64,000 nucleotides of DNA from an uncultured Prevotellaceae bacterium (GCA_947169265.1 CAMVPC010000007.1:1-64000); one strand, 5' to 3'; shown: positions 25,033 to 34,562, counted from the first letter of the stretch. Notes: generated from the letters alone by a model not told the origin. A program made the numbers and translations.

Positions 25033-27471
25033 ATGAAAAAACTATTACTTTTTTCGCTCTTATGCCTGGCGGCTGTCATGCCCGCCGACGCCGCCCTCTA
25101 TATCGTGGGCGACGCGCCGTTTGGCGGTTGGAACCCGGCGACCGGCATGGAAATGACGACGACCGACAATGAGGTGTTCACCGCAAAGAATGTCGACATC
25201 AACGGCACCGTGTATTTCATCTTTACCACCGAGCTGGGCGAGTGGAGCAACGTGAACGCGCACCGCTACGGACCAGCCGACGGCGACCAACTCGTGGCCG
25301 TCGATGTGCCGGTGACAACACAAATCTCGACCAACGACCAGGCCGCTTACTATGTGACCGGCAACGGCACCTACGACATCACGTTCAACATGAACGAACT
25401 TAATTTTATCGTCGAGGAAATCGACGCCGACCCCGACGGCACACAAATGTGGATTCTCGGGAACGCTTTCGGAGGCTCGTTCGACCCGAGCACCGGCGTG
25501 AAAATGAAAACAAAGGACCACAACGTGTTCACCGCTACTATCGACATGCCGGCCGATGAAAACCGCTTCTCGTTCACTACCATGCTCAGCGAGAACGGTA
25601 GCTGGGACGAAATAAAAAGCTACCGCTACGGCTCGCCCTCGAGCAGCTACAATATCAATGCCATGCTCGGCACCGACATTCCCATCAAGAAGAGCACCAG
25701 CTCTTTCCTCGTGGCTAAAGGTACCTATATCGTGACGGTGACGCTCGACAAGCTCACCATGAAGGTGCAACGCGACGGCGAGCCGCAAGACACGGCCGAC
25801 GTGTGGGTACTCGGCGAGGTCAACGGCAATACCTGGGCGCCTAACGCGGGCGTGAAAATGGAAACCGGCGACGGCGTTATCTACACGGCAAGCGTCACCG
25901 CCGCCGGCGAGCACGACGGATACAGCTACTTCTCGTTCACCAAGAAACTCGCCGACAGCGCCGACGACTGGGACGCTATCGCCGACCAGCGTTTCGGAGC
26001 CGTGAGCGACGGGGACTTCCTCGTGGGGCAGACCTACCTCAACCGACCGCTCTCGCTCACCGCCACCGGCGGACAGGCCTTCAAAATAGGGGCCGGAGAA
26101 TATGCCCTCAGGCTGAACTTGAGCGCGATGACGCTCGTTATCGGCGCGCATGCCATCGACCCCACGCCCGACGACCGTGCGCGCTGCTTTATCGACGACC
26201 CCGCCAACAGACAGGTAATCTTCATCTTCGACCCCGCGCTGTGGAAATACTCCGGCACGATTAGCACCGCCTATGTGCGCGGCTCGTTCACCGGATGGGG
26301 TAACTACGACTATTGCCAAATGCTCTACGACCCTAACGGCTTCTATTACTTGCCGCTGAGCTACGAGCAAGTGAAGATTCCGGGAAATTCGGGACAACCC
26401 GAGTTCAAGTTCTACATCAACGGCTCTTATCCCGGCGGCGACAAGTCGTTTGTCCCCGAAGGATACATCTTCATGAACGGCGACCAAAACCACATCGTGG
26501 TCTTCAGCGACGACGACTTCGAGCAAATCAAGGAGAACAGCCGCATCGCAAGCTACGTGAGGCCCGTCAGCGAGTTTGACCTCACTAACGAGGAGGGTCA
26601 ACAGGAAATCTCCAACTTCCGCCGTGTCCCCGCCACGCGCAACCTCTATCGTTGCTACCACCCGTTCAAGTCGTCGCGCGCGCAGTATCCCACCGAACTG
26701 CCTCGCATGCAATATGTGCAGGCGCTTTCGGCGCAATACGGCATCTTGAGCGACATCGTCCTCTCGGGCGACGAGACAGGCTCACTCACCACCGTCACCA
26801 TCAATGGTCAGCAGTACCAAGAGCGCATCCCCGACTACTACCGCGCGATTATCGACCACAACTCGGTGCTCTATGTGGGCAAGAATAACTCCACGCCCGA
26901 CTACAACACAGTCTACTATTCACCCGACGGAACGAAGTTCGGCAACTGGATGAAGGAAGTGGCCGAGTTTATCGCCGACGACAATAATCGCCCGCCTTTC
27001 TCGATTCACTGCCGCCTCGGCACCGACCGCACCGGGGTCTTCAGTGCTAATCTCGCGGCTATTTGCGGCGCCACATGGCAAGAAATCGCTGCCGACTATC
27101 AGCTGACCAACCGTCTCGGCATCAAGGAATTCCGCGACTATCACCTGCTCCAATACTCCATGCAGAAGATGCTCGGTGTCGACAACATCAATCAAGTGGA
27201 GAACCTGCAGGAAGCGGTTACCGACTACTTCGTGAGTCACAACTACATCACGCGCGAACAAGTGGCCGCAATCAGGCTCAAGCTCAGTGGAAACATTTTT
27301 GAGCCCGGCGACGTCAATGGCGACAGTGTCATCAGCGGCGCCGACGTCACCGCGCTTTACAATGTGTTGCTCGGTGGAACAGCGGCCACAGGCAATGCCG
27401 ACGTCAACGGTGACGGCGTCGTGAGCGGAGCCGACGTGACAGCCCTCTACAACATCTTGCTCAACCAATAA
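25033..27471 (+). CDS. Secreted CX5R tyrosine/serine phosphatase with SusE-like modules and dockerin pair
   Basis: An 812-residue exported protein. After the signal peptide (ending near PADAALYIV) come three related beta-sandwich modules of about 120 residues (starting LYIVGDAPFGGW, MWILGNAFGGSF, VWVLGEVNGNTW) resembling the tandem SusE/SusF starch-binding modules. A fourth, more distant module (about 395-480) contains YVRGSFTGWGNYD. The catalytic domain has the phosphatase loop HCRLGTDRTG with Cys660 and Arg666. The C-terminus (759-812) carries two dockerin-like loops. The ATG at 25033 is chosen because it gives a signal peptide and lies beyond the palindrome. Extracellular phosphatases with this layout are not familiar to me; the substrate is unknown. 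Confidence 0.85.
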   Translation: MKKLLLFSLLCLAAVMPADAALYIVGDAPFGGWNPATGMEMTTTDNEVFTAKNVDINGTVYFIFTTELGEWSNVNAHRYGPADGDQLVAVDVPVTTQISTNDQAAYYVTGNGTYDITFNMNELNFIVEEIDADPDGTQMWILGNAFGGSFDPSTGVKMKTKDHNVFTATIDMPADENRFSFTTMLSENGSWDEIKSYRYGSPSSSYNINAMLGTDIPIKKSTSSFLVAKGTYIVTVTLDKLTMKVQRDGEPQDTADVWVLGEVNGNTWAPNAGVKMETGDGVIYTASVTAAGEHDGYSYFSFTKKLADSADDWDAIADQRFGAVSDGDFLVGQTYLNRPLSLTATGGQAFKIGAGEYALRLNLSAMTLVIGAHAIDPTPDDRARCFIDDPANRQVIFIFDPALWKYSGTISTAYVRGSFTGWGNYDYCQMLYDPNGFYYLPLSYEQVKIPGNSGQPEFKFYINGSYPGGDKSFVPEGYIFMNGDQNHIVVFSDDDFEQIKENSRIASYVRPVSEFDLTNEEGQQEISNFRRVPATRNLYRCYHPFKSSRAQYPTELPRMQYVQALSAQYGILSDIVLSGDETGSLTTVTINGQQYQERIPDYYRAIIDHNSVLYVGKNNSTPDYNTVYYSPDGTKFGNWMKEVAEFIADDNNRPPFSIHCRLGTDRTGVFSANLAAICGATWQEIAADYQLTNRLGIKEFRDYHLLQYSMQKMLGVDNINQVENLQEAVTDYFVSHNYITREQVAAIRLKLSGNIFEPGDVNGDSVISGADVTALYNVLLGGTAATGNADVNGDGVVSGADVTALYNILLNQ

Positions 27472-27518
27472 CCTTCAAGCGGCAATTAATCGGTCATTCC
27501 GACTGATGACCTGACAAA

Positions 27519-27565
27519 AACGCCGCGCCGGCCGGCCCGCGAGGGGGTGACGGCGGCGCGGCGTT
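27519..27565. terminator. Bidirectional terminator between phosphatase and amylase genes
   Basis: AACGCCGCGCC (27519-27529) pairs with GGCGCGGCGTT (27555-27565). A run of A precedes the left arm, giving a U-run on the minus strand. It lies between two convergent genes and probably serves both. Confidence 0.75.
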
Positions 27566-27593
27566 GCCAGCTAAAGGCGTGTGGTTGTGTTTA

Positions 27594-30500
27594 TTACCGG
27601 TTGAGGAGGCTGTGAACCTTGCCGTCAATCGAGACGAAAGTAATGGGTCCCGACACTTCAAACTCGTTGACGCCGGCGTGGACGACGACGCGGCGCGAGC
27701 GTCCGTCGGGGGTTGACAGCCAAGCGACGGTGTCGACGGGGCTATCGATGACGATGAGGCGTCCGCGTGCCGTGACGCGCGGCTCGGCGCTATCAACGGT
27801 GAGCAAGCCCGTGGTGGGGTCGACCGTGACCAGGCAAGCGGCGCTATAGTCGCCGGCGGTGGCGGTGACAGTTGCTGTTCCACCCGCTACGCCATAGATG
27901 AGTCCCGCCATGGTGGCGGCGCGTCGCTGTCCCGTTCTTGCGGGCGCGACGGCTCCATTTGTGACGGTGACGATATTCTCGTTGCTGCTCGTCCAGGTGA
28001 CCGGCGTGGTGACGTGGGAGCCAGTGACGGTAGCCACGAGTTGCTGTGTGGCGTGAATACCCAAGTTGAACGTATTATAGTTCAGCGTGATGCCGGTAAT
28101 AACCTCGGTCATGTCGCCGGCGTTGTTCACCTCATATTTATTCTCGCCATTTTTATTGCCCAGCTCGTAGTACACATCGTGGTTGATGCCGGTGATGTCG
28201 ACCGTTTGGCTGCCGTGGTTGTTATTGTTGATGACGGTATTCACGGCGGCGCCGTCGGTGGCGATGACAAACGAGCGGCTATACCAGGGCTCGCCGTCGA
28301 TATAGGTCAGGTTGCCGGCACGCCCGGGCCAAGAGTCGTTCAGTGTCGTGCCGTCGGCGTTAGTGACCGTACCCGTTCCCCAGGCGTGGAACGAAACAGC
28401 GTCCCAACCTGTTTCGGGTTGCTTGAAGAAAACGGTGACCACATAAGGCTCGAAAGCCGAAGGCGTGACGGTTTCCCAAAGGTATTTGCCGCCCGAGGTG
28501 GCACCGGTGACGCGGTAATAAGTGTCTTGGGCGACACCTTCGATGTTGGTCGTTTGCTTGGTGCTGGAGCCTCCAGTCGCGGCGTTGTTGAAAATGACGT
28601 TGATGGTGGCAGCTTCATCAAGGACGAAGCGGTGGTAGTAGTAGGTATCGCCGCCCACGACGCGTTGCGCGGTGACTTGCGTGCCGGGCCAAGAGCCGAG
28701 CATATTACCGCTTGAGTTCCACACATAATAGCTGACGTCGGTCCAGTCGCTCACGACAGCCGTGGGGTCTTGGAAGAATACCGATACCGACTTTTGTCCT
28801 CGGTTGAGGACGTAGAAATGCCCCTGGTCGTCGGTGGCATGGTCGCACACATAGTAGACATCGCCTGTGATGCCGGTGACGTCGACGGTTTGCGTGCCGG
28901 CATTGTTGGTGAAGATGACGTTAATGGGGGTTTCGTCGTTTTGCATGGCGAAAGGCAGGCAGTAGTAGGTATCGCCATCGATGGTGGTGGTCTGTGTCAC
29001 CTGTTGCCCGGGCCAGTCGCCCAGAATTTGGCCGTTGGTGTCCCAGGCGTAGTAGTAGACGCTCCCCCATCCCGGGTCTTTGAAATAGACGGTAGCGGTG
29101 TAAGCGCCGGTGCACTGGGCAGTGATGTCGGTCACGGTGAGCCTGGAGTTACCACCGCCACCGGTGATTTCGTAGTAGACATCGGCACTGACGTTGTTGA
29201 TGTTTGCCGTCTGGTGGTCGTTGCCCCAACTGCCGTCGCAAAAGAGCATATTGAAGTGGTAATCGAGGTCGGTCGACTCGAAGGTGCGGTAATAGAACTT
29301 TTGTCCGTGAATCATCGTTGTGTTAGCGTTCACGTTGACGCCATAGGTGGCGGCGTCGTTGTTGCCGTCGCTCGCCTGGAAGATTTTGAAATAGACATTG
29401 GTCCACCCCGGGTCCTTGAGATAGACGGTGAACTTCTTGGTTTGCTGCACCTTGTAGTGGCGCGTGGCGGTGCTGCCGCTCACGATGCTGTTGCCGTTGA
29501 GCAGGGCCACGGTGAGGGTGGCGTCGGCGTCGATTGAGACCGTCGAGCCGCTCGCGACGCGGTTGCTCGCGGCTGTGGGCGTGGTGCCGTCGAGGGTATA
29601 GACCAGCGTAGTGTAGTTGGCGCTCACAGCGGTGAGCTTGACGTCAATCGTGCCATTATAGGTTCCCGAGGGTACGTCGGGCCACGCGATATTCGTGCTA
29701 TTGGGCATGAAATACTTATAGTGGTAACCGGCGAGGATGGTGACCGAGTTATTTGGTCCGGCATAGGTGTCGGCTCCGGGTCCCACGGCGCAGATGAGTC
29801 GCGTCTTGGTGCCTGTGGTGCTCGTGAGGAATCGTGCTGTTTGGGAGTTGGACACGGAGTAAGCGCTGGTGTTGGTCACACCGGCGGCTTTGCGCGCGGC
29901 AATCATGTTTTTGATGTCCTTCTTGTAGTCGAGCAGGTGAGGCAAGAAGACGCACGGCGTGCCGGGCATGGCGAGCATGAAGGCATTGGCGGCGAGCGTG
30001 TCGCGCACGATGGGGTCCTTGTTGTATCCGCTCACACTGCCGCGGTCCTGGGTGTCGTGGTTTTCGACAAAGGTGACGGCCCACCGCTTGTAGTTACCGC
30101 TCTCGAAGCTATTGCTAATCAAGGGGTATCCCTGGCTGCCGGTGTTGGCTTGGTTGAGTTTCGTCCAGTCGTTGGCGTTGATGGCGTTGCGCACGGTGTA
30201 GCGGAACTGGAAGTCGAAGGCGGCGCTGGTGGGCATGCCGTTGTCTTTGGTACCGTCGAGCCAGGTCTTGATTTCGGAGGCTGTTTTCCAGCACTCGCCC
30301 ACGCTGAACTGCGGCTGTGCGTGGTTGTTGTAGGTTTTGATGTAAGCCGGGGCATAGCCGGCGGCCATATCGTAGCGGAAACCGGTGTAATTGAGGTCGT
30401 TGAGCAGCATGGCGAGGTAAGCCTTGACGTTGGTTTGCACGTTGGCGCTGGTATGGTCGAGGTCGCGCATACCGTTCCATCCGTCGCCGGTGTCGGCGTT

Positions 30501-31022
30501 GCCGAGGTGTTCGCCGCTCTGCAGGTGGTTGGCGGTTTCACCGCCGTCGTCGTCGCCGCAGATGTCGCTTGCGGTGAGCCGGTAAGTGGTCCCGTTGTAA
30601 GTTTCACTGGCGAAGTCGGTCCAGTTGCTCACGTTGGCGCGGTGGTTGATGACGACATCGCCGATGATGCCGATATTGTGCGACGACATGGTGGCGACCA
30701 TGGCGCGCAACTCGGCGAGTGTGCCGAAGGAACCGGTGTAGTTGGTGCCCACGGGGAACCAATACTTGGGCGCGTACCCCATTTGGTTGCCGTTGCCGCA
30801 GTTGCCGGCGTTGGGAATCCACAAGAGGTCGAACGAGCCGTCGAGGTCGTCGGCCATACTTTGTAGCTTTGTCCACTGAGAGTTGGCGTAGCTGTCCCAG
30901 GAGAAACCTTGCAGCATAACGCCGCCATAGCCGGCGGGCCACCCTTGGGCGGCGGCCGCGGTGGCGGTGGCGATAAGCCACGCGCCAATCGCTACCCGCT
31001 TGAAAAATGAGTTGAAAGTCAT
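27594..31022 (-). CDS. Secreted GH13 alpha-amylase with four starch-binding modules
   Basis: An exported starch-degrading enzyme of 1,142 residues. Signal peptide 1-26; GH13 catalytic barrel about 30-420 with DVVINH (122-127), nucleophile Asp218 in GFRYD, acid/base Glu243 in VGECW, and transition-state Asp323 in NHD. It is followed by a chitobiase-like beta domain (VYTLDGTTPT). Four CBM26-like repeats then open with VYLKDPGW, VYFKDPGW, VFFQDP and VFFKQP, each closing with a D-x-YY motif. A Big_2 Ig-like domain (WTSSNENIVTV) comes next, and a C-terminal segment ending GKVHSLLNR resembles a sorting-type domain. The start at 31022 gives the signal peptide; 75 codons of open frame upstream are discarded. 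No SusC/SusD genes are adjacent, unlike a typical starch utilisation locus. Confidence 0.93.
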   Translation of the reverse strand: MTFNSFFKRVAIGAWLIATATAAAAQGWPAGYGGVMLQGFSWDSYANSQWTKLQSMADDLDGSFDLLWIPNAGNCGNGNQMGYAPKYWFPVGTNYTGSFGTLAELRAMVATMSSHNIGIIGDVVINHRANVSNWTDFASETYNGTTYRLTASDICGDDDGGETANHLQSGEHLGNADTGDGWNGMRDLDHTSANVQTNVKAYLAMLLNDLNYTGFRYDMAAGYAPAYIKTYNNHAQPQFSVGECWKTASEIKTWLDGTKDNGMPTSAAFDFQFRYTVRNAINANDWTKLNQANTGSQGYPLISNSFESGNYKRWAVTFVENHDTQDRGSVSGYNKDPIVRDTLAANAFMLAMPGTPCVFLPHLLDYKKDIKNMIAARKAAGVTNTSAYSVSNSQTARFLTSTTGTKTRLICAVGPGADTYAGPNNSVTILAGYHYKYFMPNSTNIAWPDVPSGTYNGTIDVKLTAVSANYTTLVYTLDGTTPTAASNRVASGSTVSIDADATLTVALLNGNSIVSGSTATRHYKVQQTKKFTVYLKDPGWTNVYFKIFQASDGNNDAATYGVNVNANTTMIHGQKFYYRTFESTDLDYHFNMLFCDGSWGNDHQTANINNVSADVYYEITGGGGNSRLTVTDITAQCTGAYTATVYFKDPGWGSVYYYAWDTNGQILGDWPGQQVTQTTTIDGDTYYCLPFAMQNDETPINVIFTNNAGTQTVDVTGITGDVYYVCDHATDDQGHFYVLNRGQKSVSVFFQDPTAVVSDWTDVSYYVWNSSGNMLGSWPGTQVTAQRVVGGDTYYYHRFVLDEAATINVIFNNAATGGSSTKQTTNIEGVAQDTYYRVTGATSGGKYLWETVTPSAFEPYVVTVFFKQPETGWDAVSFHAWGTGTVTNADGTTLNDSWPGRAGNLTYIDGEPWYSRSFVIATDGAAVNTVINNNNHGSQTVDITGINHDVYYELGNKNGENKYEVNNAGDMTEVITGITLNYNTFNLGIHATQQLVATVTGSHVTTPVTWTSSNENIVTVTNGAVAPARTGQRRAATMAGLIYGVAGGTATVTATAGDYSAACLVTVDPTTGLLTVDSAEPRVTARGRLIVIDSPVDTVAWLSTPDGRSRRVVVHAGVNEFEVSGPITFVSIDGKVHSLLNR

Positions 31023-31058
31023 TACAATAGCATAGTGTTTAAAAGGTGAATATTTTTG

Positions 31059-31066
31059 CAAAAATA
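31059..31066 (-). promoter_or_regulatory. -7 box of the alpha-amylase gene
   Basis: On the minus strand the bases read TATTTTTG, 36 bases upstream of the ATG at 31022. A TTTG lies 23 bases further upstream (31090-31093), a little beyond the usual spacing. The box falls inside the longer reading frame and supports the later start. Confidence 0.55.
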
Positions 31067-31231
31067 CCAAATAAAATTTAGAATTACAGCAAAAACAAGG
31101 CGTAAAAGTTTGAAAAACACTTAATTTGAATAGGAAAAACATCCGGTTTTCATTTACGGAATTTAGCGCGAAGGCTTTTTGTGCCTCTTCCGGAATTTTG
31201 AATGAAGGCAGGTGAGAAAGATGTGGTAATA

Positions 31232-31263
31232 TTTGGTGGATTGCCAAGAAAATTGTAATTTTG
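31232..31263 (+). promoter_or_regulatory. Promoter of the S24-type repressor gene
   Basis: TTTG at 31232-31235, 20 bases, TAATTTTG at 31256-31263: an exact Bacteroidota promoter 54 bases before the ATG. It diverges from the amylase promoter in a 295-base gap that otherwise shows nothing I can name. Confidence 0.75.
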
Positions 31264-31317
31264 CCACGATATTTATGGTATCACACACAGGAATTATTGT
31301 AATTAATTGAGATTGAA

Positions 31318-32001
31318 ATGGAAAACGGAAACGATATTATCAACCGCATCAAGTACCTGATAGCCGAAATGGGCGGTCGTCAGGCGCAATTTGCCAAGAA
31401 AGTGGACATCAACCCGTCGAACTTATCGAAATACCTCAAAGGTCGCTTGCCCGTGAGCGATTCCCTCATCAACAAGATTGTGGTGAACATGGGCGTATCG
31501 AAGCAGTGGCTCGAGACCGGTGACGACTTGCCGTTTGCCAAGCAACCGCTTGCCCGCACGCTCACCGTTGAGGCGGGCGCGATGAGTAGGCACGCACATC
31601 GTGGCACGCCGGTGTATGACATCGACGTGACCGCCGGCTCACTACCGCGCGCGCGCATGTTTACCGACGAGTTGATTATCGGTAGGATAGACCTCCCGCA
31701 CCTGAGCCCCGACAACCGCATCGTGCGCGTGAGCGGCGACTCGATGGAACCGGTGATTCACGCCGGCGACCTGCTGGCTGTGAGGGAATTATCGAGCTTG
31801 AACACAATAATTTGGGGCGAGATTTATGTGGTGACGCTCGACGACTACCGCATGGTGAAGTACCTGCGCCGTCACGAGAACCCGGCGATGGTGATTCTGC
31901 GGAGTGAGAACACGAACTACGACGACATCGACATCGCGCGCGACGAGATTCGCGACCTCATGTTTGTGCAGCACATTATTCACATCGCCACCCGCATGTA
32001 G
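31318..32001 (+). CDS. XRE-family transcriptional regulator with S24 (LexA/CI-like) peptidase domain
   Basis: A 227-residue repressor-type protein. Residues 6-65 form a helix-turn-helix (AQFAKKVDINPSNLSKYLKGR). The C-terminal S24 domain has an Ala-Gly (106-107) that may be the self-cleavage site, nucleophile Ser142 in SGDSMEP and Lys181 in the MVKYLRR segment, so all catalytic parts are present. By analogy with CI and LexA it should be inactivated by self-cleavage under a stress signal. It is divergent from the amylase gene and is followed by a palindrome-heptad element; no phage genes are nearby. Its targets cannot be read from the sequence. Confidence 0.88.
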   Translation: MENGNDIINRIKYLIAEMGGRQAQFAKKVDINPSNLSKYLKGRLPVSDSLINKIVVNMGVSKQWLETGDDLPFAKQPLARTLTVEAGAMSRHAHRGTPVYDIDVTAGSLPRARMFTDELIIGRIDLPHLSPDNRIVRVSGDSMEPVIHAGDLLAVRELSSLNTIIWGEIYVVTLDDYRMVKYLRRHENPAMVILRSENTNYDDIDIARDEIRDLMFVQHIIHIATRM

Positions 32002-32006
32002 AGGAC

Positions 32007-32034
32007 TCGAGTTTCTAACGCGTTAGAAACTCGA
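32007..32034 (+). terminator. Perfect 28-bp palindrome after the repressor gene (3' element with heptad tail)
   Basis: TCGAGTTTCTAACG is followed directly by its exact reverse complement, starting 5 bases after the stop codon. The stem matches the hairpin at 22681-22718 except for two base pairs changed on both sides (A-T to G-C and A-T to C-G). It continues with AGG and a GGTTAGA-type heptad tail. Confidence 0.75.
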
Positions 32035-32035
32035 A

Positions 32036-32063
32036 GGTTAGAGGTTATGGGTTAGGGGTTATA
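32036..32063 (+). repeat. Heptad tandem repeat (GGTTANN type), 4 units
   Basis: GGTTAGA, GGTTATG, GGTTAGG, GGTTATA directly follow the palindrome and end 42 bases before the ATG of the M16 peptidase gene. Confidence 0.85.
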
Positions 32064-32105
32064 GAAGAGCCTCTTGGAGCCGTTGAACAAAGATAATTTA
32101 TTTTG

Positions 32106-33332
32106 ATGGAAAAAGACGACATAACAACCTTCGCGCTGCCCTCGGGACTGAGGGTGGTGCACGTGCCCACCACGTCGCCCGTGGCGTGGGTGGGACTGGC
32201 GGTGAACGTGGGTAGCCGCGACGACGGCGCGGGCCGTGCCGGGCTGGCCCACTTTGTGGAGCACACGATTTTCAAGGGTACGACACGCCGTCGCTCGTGG
32301 CACATCAACAATCGCATGGAGCGCGTGGGCGGCGAGCTGAACGCCTACACGACCAAGGAGTGCACGACGCTCTACACGGTGTTCCCGTCGGAGCACTTGA
32401 ACCGCGCCGTGGAGCTGATTGCCGATCTGGTGACGCGCTCGGTGTTCCCGCAAGCCGAACTCGAGCGCGAGCTCGATGTGGTGCTCGAGGAGGCCGCGAG
32501 TTACCGCGACAGTCCCGCCGACGCGGTCTTCGACGACTTTGAGGACGTGCTGTTTGCCGGTTCTTCGTTGGGCCACAACATCCTGGGCATTGAGGACGAA
32601 TTGCGCACCCTCACGTCGCGCCACTGCCTGGCCTATATGGAGCGTCACTTCACGCCCGGCAACATGGTGCTGTTCTCGGTGGGCAATTACAGCGCGAGCC
32701 GCCTGGAACGGGTGGCGCGGCAACACTTTAGCGAGCTCAATCGCCGCGACGTGCCGAGCGCGCGCGTCGTGCCGGTGAGCACAGCCCCCACGATCCGCAC
32801 GGTGGAGATGGGGCTACACCAGAGCCACACCGTGACCGGCGCACGCGTGGCGGGAATGTACAGCGAGGAGCGTTACGCGCTGTCGTTGCTCAGCAACATC
32901 CTTGCCGGGCCGGGCATGAACTCGCTGCTCAACGTGCAGCTGCGCGAGCGCCGCGGGCTGGTTTACACAGTAGAGTCATCGCTGTCGCTTTACCAGGACT
33001 GCGGCGCGTTGGTGATCTACTTCGGTTGTGACCACGACAAGACACAGCGCGCGTTGCGGCTCATCGACCACACCATCGAGCACATCGCGCAAGGTGGCAT
33101 CACATCGCGGCAGCTCGAGTTGCACAAGCGCCAGCTGTGCGGACAGATGCTCGTGGGCGGCGACAGCAGCGAGGCGACGGCGATGGGAGCCGGGCGGTCG
33201 GTGCTGTACTACGGGCGCGTGACGCCGCTTGCCGAGGCTATCGACCGCATTGAGGGCGTGAACGCGTCGCAGCTTGCCGAGGCGGCCCGCCGGCTGTTGG
33301 CCGATTCGCGCACGACGCTCACGCTGCGTTGA
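32106..33332 (+). CDS. M16 family zinc peptidase
   Basis: A 408-residue insulinase/processing-peptidase-like enzyme. The inverted zinc motif HxxEH is present as HFVEH near residue 53, with the second glutamate in the ELDVVLEEAASYRDSP helix downstream. The single-chain length equals one M16B unit, which works as a dimer. The hydrophilic N-terminus has no signal peptide, so it should be cytoplasmic and probably degrades peptides. The ATG at 32106 is used rather than the TTG before it. Confidence 0.92.
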   Translation: MEKDDITTFALPSGLRVVHVPTTSPVAWVGLAVNVGSRDDGAGRAGLAHFVEHTIFKGTTRRRSWHINNRMERVGGELNAYTTKECTTLYTVFPSEHLNRAVELIADLVTRSVFPQAELERELDVVLEEAASYRDSPADAVFDDFEDVLFAGSSLGHNILGIEDELRTLTSRHCLAYMERHFTPGNMVLFSVGNYSASRLERVARQHFSELNRRDVPSARVVPVSTAPTIRTVEMGLHQSHTVTGARVAGMYSEERYALSLLSNILAGPGMNSLLNVQLRERRGLVYTVESSLSLYQDCGALVIYFGCDHDKTQRALRLIDHTIEHIAQGGITSRQLELHKRQLCGQMLVGGDSSEATAMGAGRSVLYYGRVTPLAEAIDRIEGVNASQLAEAARRLLADSRTTLTLR

Positions 33333-33355
33333 GCCGTGCCAATGAGAAGCGGGAA

Positions 33356-33387
33356 TTTGGCGTTTCGTAGTTTTTTTGCTAATTTTG
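33356..33387 (+). promoter_or_regulatory. Promoter of the GNAT-like gene
   Basis: TTTG at 33356-33359, 20 bases, TAATTTTG at 33380-33387, 26 bases before the ATG at 33414. Exact match to the Bacteroidota pattern. Confidence 0.75.
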
Positions 33388-33413
33388 TGGCCTGAACCAA
33401 CGAAAATACAATT

Positions 33414-34550
33414 ATGGCAATCGAGATTAGAGAAATCAACCCGCACAGCAAACGCGAACTGCTTCGTTTCGTGCATTTTCCCATCGATACGCTCTACCGC
33501 GACAACACGTGCTACGTGCCGGCGCTGGTGAGCGATGAGATGGGCACGCTCAACCCGCGTGAGAACCCGGCGTTCGACTTTTGCGAGAGCGTGTACTACA
33601 TGGCCTATCGCGACGGCAAGCCCGTGGGGCGCATCGCCGGCATCATCAACCGCGTGGTGAACGAGCGCATGGGCAAGCGCGAGGGACGCTTCGGGTTCGT
33701 TGATTTTATCGACGACAACGAGGTCGTCGACAAGCTCATCGAGGCCGTGACCACATGGGCACGCGAAAAAGGCATGACACAGCTCACGGGGCCGCTCGGC
33801 TTTACCGATATGGACCCCGAGGGGTGCCTCGTCGAGGGCTTCGACCAGTTGAGCAACCAGGCCACGATATATAACCACGCTTACTACCGCGTGCACTTTG
33901 AGCGCCTCGGCTTCAAGAAAGATGTCGACTGGATAGAACTCAAAATCAAAGTGCCCGAAGCCGTGCCCGAGAAGATGTCGCGCGTGAGCGCCATCGTGAA
34001 GCGCCGTTTCGACGTGGACAACGTGCACTACACGTCGCGCAAGAAACTTGTCGCCGACTATGGCGAGGCGATATTCAAGCTGATTAACAAGGCCTACGAC
34101 TCGCTGTTCGGCTACTCGCCGTTGACCCAAAAGCAAATCGACCACTATATCAAGATGTACCTGCCATTCCTGCCGCTCGACGACATTTCGCTCATCGTCA
34201 AGAATGAGGATAAGCGCCTCATCGGGGTGGGCATCGCCATCCCGTCGATGTCGCGCGCGCTCATCAAGTGCCGCGGGCGCCTTTTCCCCACGGGCTGGTA
34301 CCACCTGTTGCGCGCCTTCAAGCGCAACGACATCGTGGACCTGATGCTGGTGGCCGTGGACCCCGAGTACCAGAACAAGGGTGTGAACTCGCTGCTGTTC
34401 ACCGATTTGATTCCCAGCTTCATCAAGCACGGCTACAAGTGGGCCGAGAGCAATCCCGAGCTGGAGCTGAACACGAAGGTGCTCCAGCAGTGGGACTACT
34501 TCGAGCGCGAGCAACACAAGCGCCGTCGCGCTTACACAAAGCCGATTTAA
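33414..34550 (+). CDS. GNAT-like N-acetyltransferase family protein
   Basis: A 378-residue cytoplasmic protein common in Bacteroidales. It looks like two GNAT-type halves: an N-terminal one with GKPVGRIAGIINRVVNER and a C-terminal one with DLMLVAVDPEYQNKGVNSLL, which resembles the acetyl-CoA-binding turn (usual pattern Q/R-x-x-G-x-G/A). The acceptor is unknown. It has its own promoter, and a heptad tract separates it from pgi. Confidence 0.75.
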   Translation: MAIEIREINPHSKRELLRFVHFPIDTLYRDNTCYVPALVSDEMGTLNPRENPAFDFCESVYYMAYRDGKPVGRIAGIINRVVNERMGKREGRFGFVDFIDDNEVVDKLIEAVTTWAREKGMTQLTGPLGFTDMDPEGCLVEGFDQLSNQATIYNHAYYRVHFERLGFKKDVDWIELKIKVPEAVPEKMSRVSAIVKRRFDVDNVHYTSRKKLVADYGEAIFKLINKAYDSLFGYSPLTQKQIDHYIKMYLPFLPLDDISLIVKNEDKRLIGVGIAIPSMSRALIKCRGRLFPTGWYHLLRAFKRNDIVDLMLVAVDPEYQNKGVNSLLFTDLIPSFIKHGYKWAESNPELELNTKVLQQWDYFEREQHKRRRAYTKPI

Positions 34551-34562
34551 CTGTCAGCAGGA

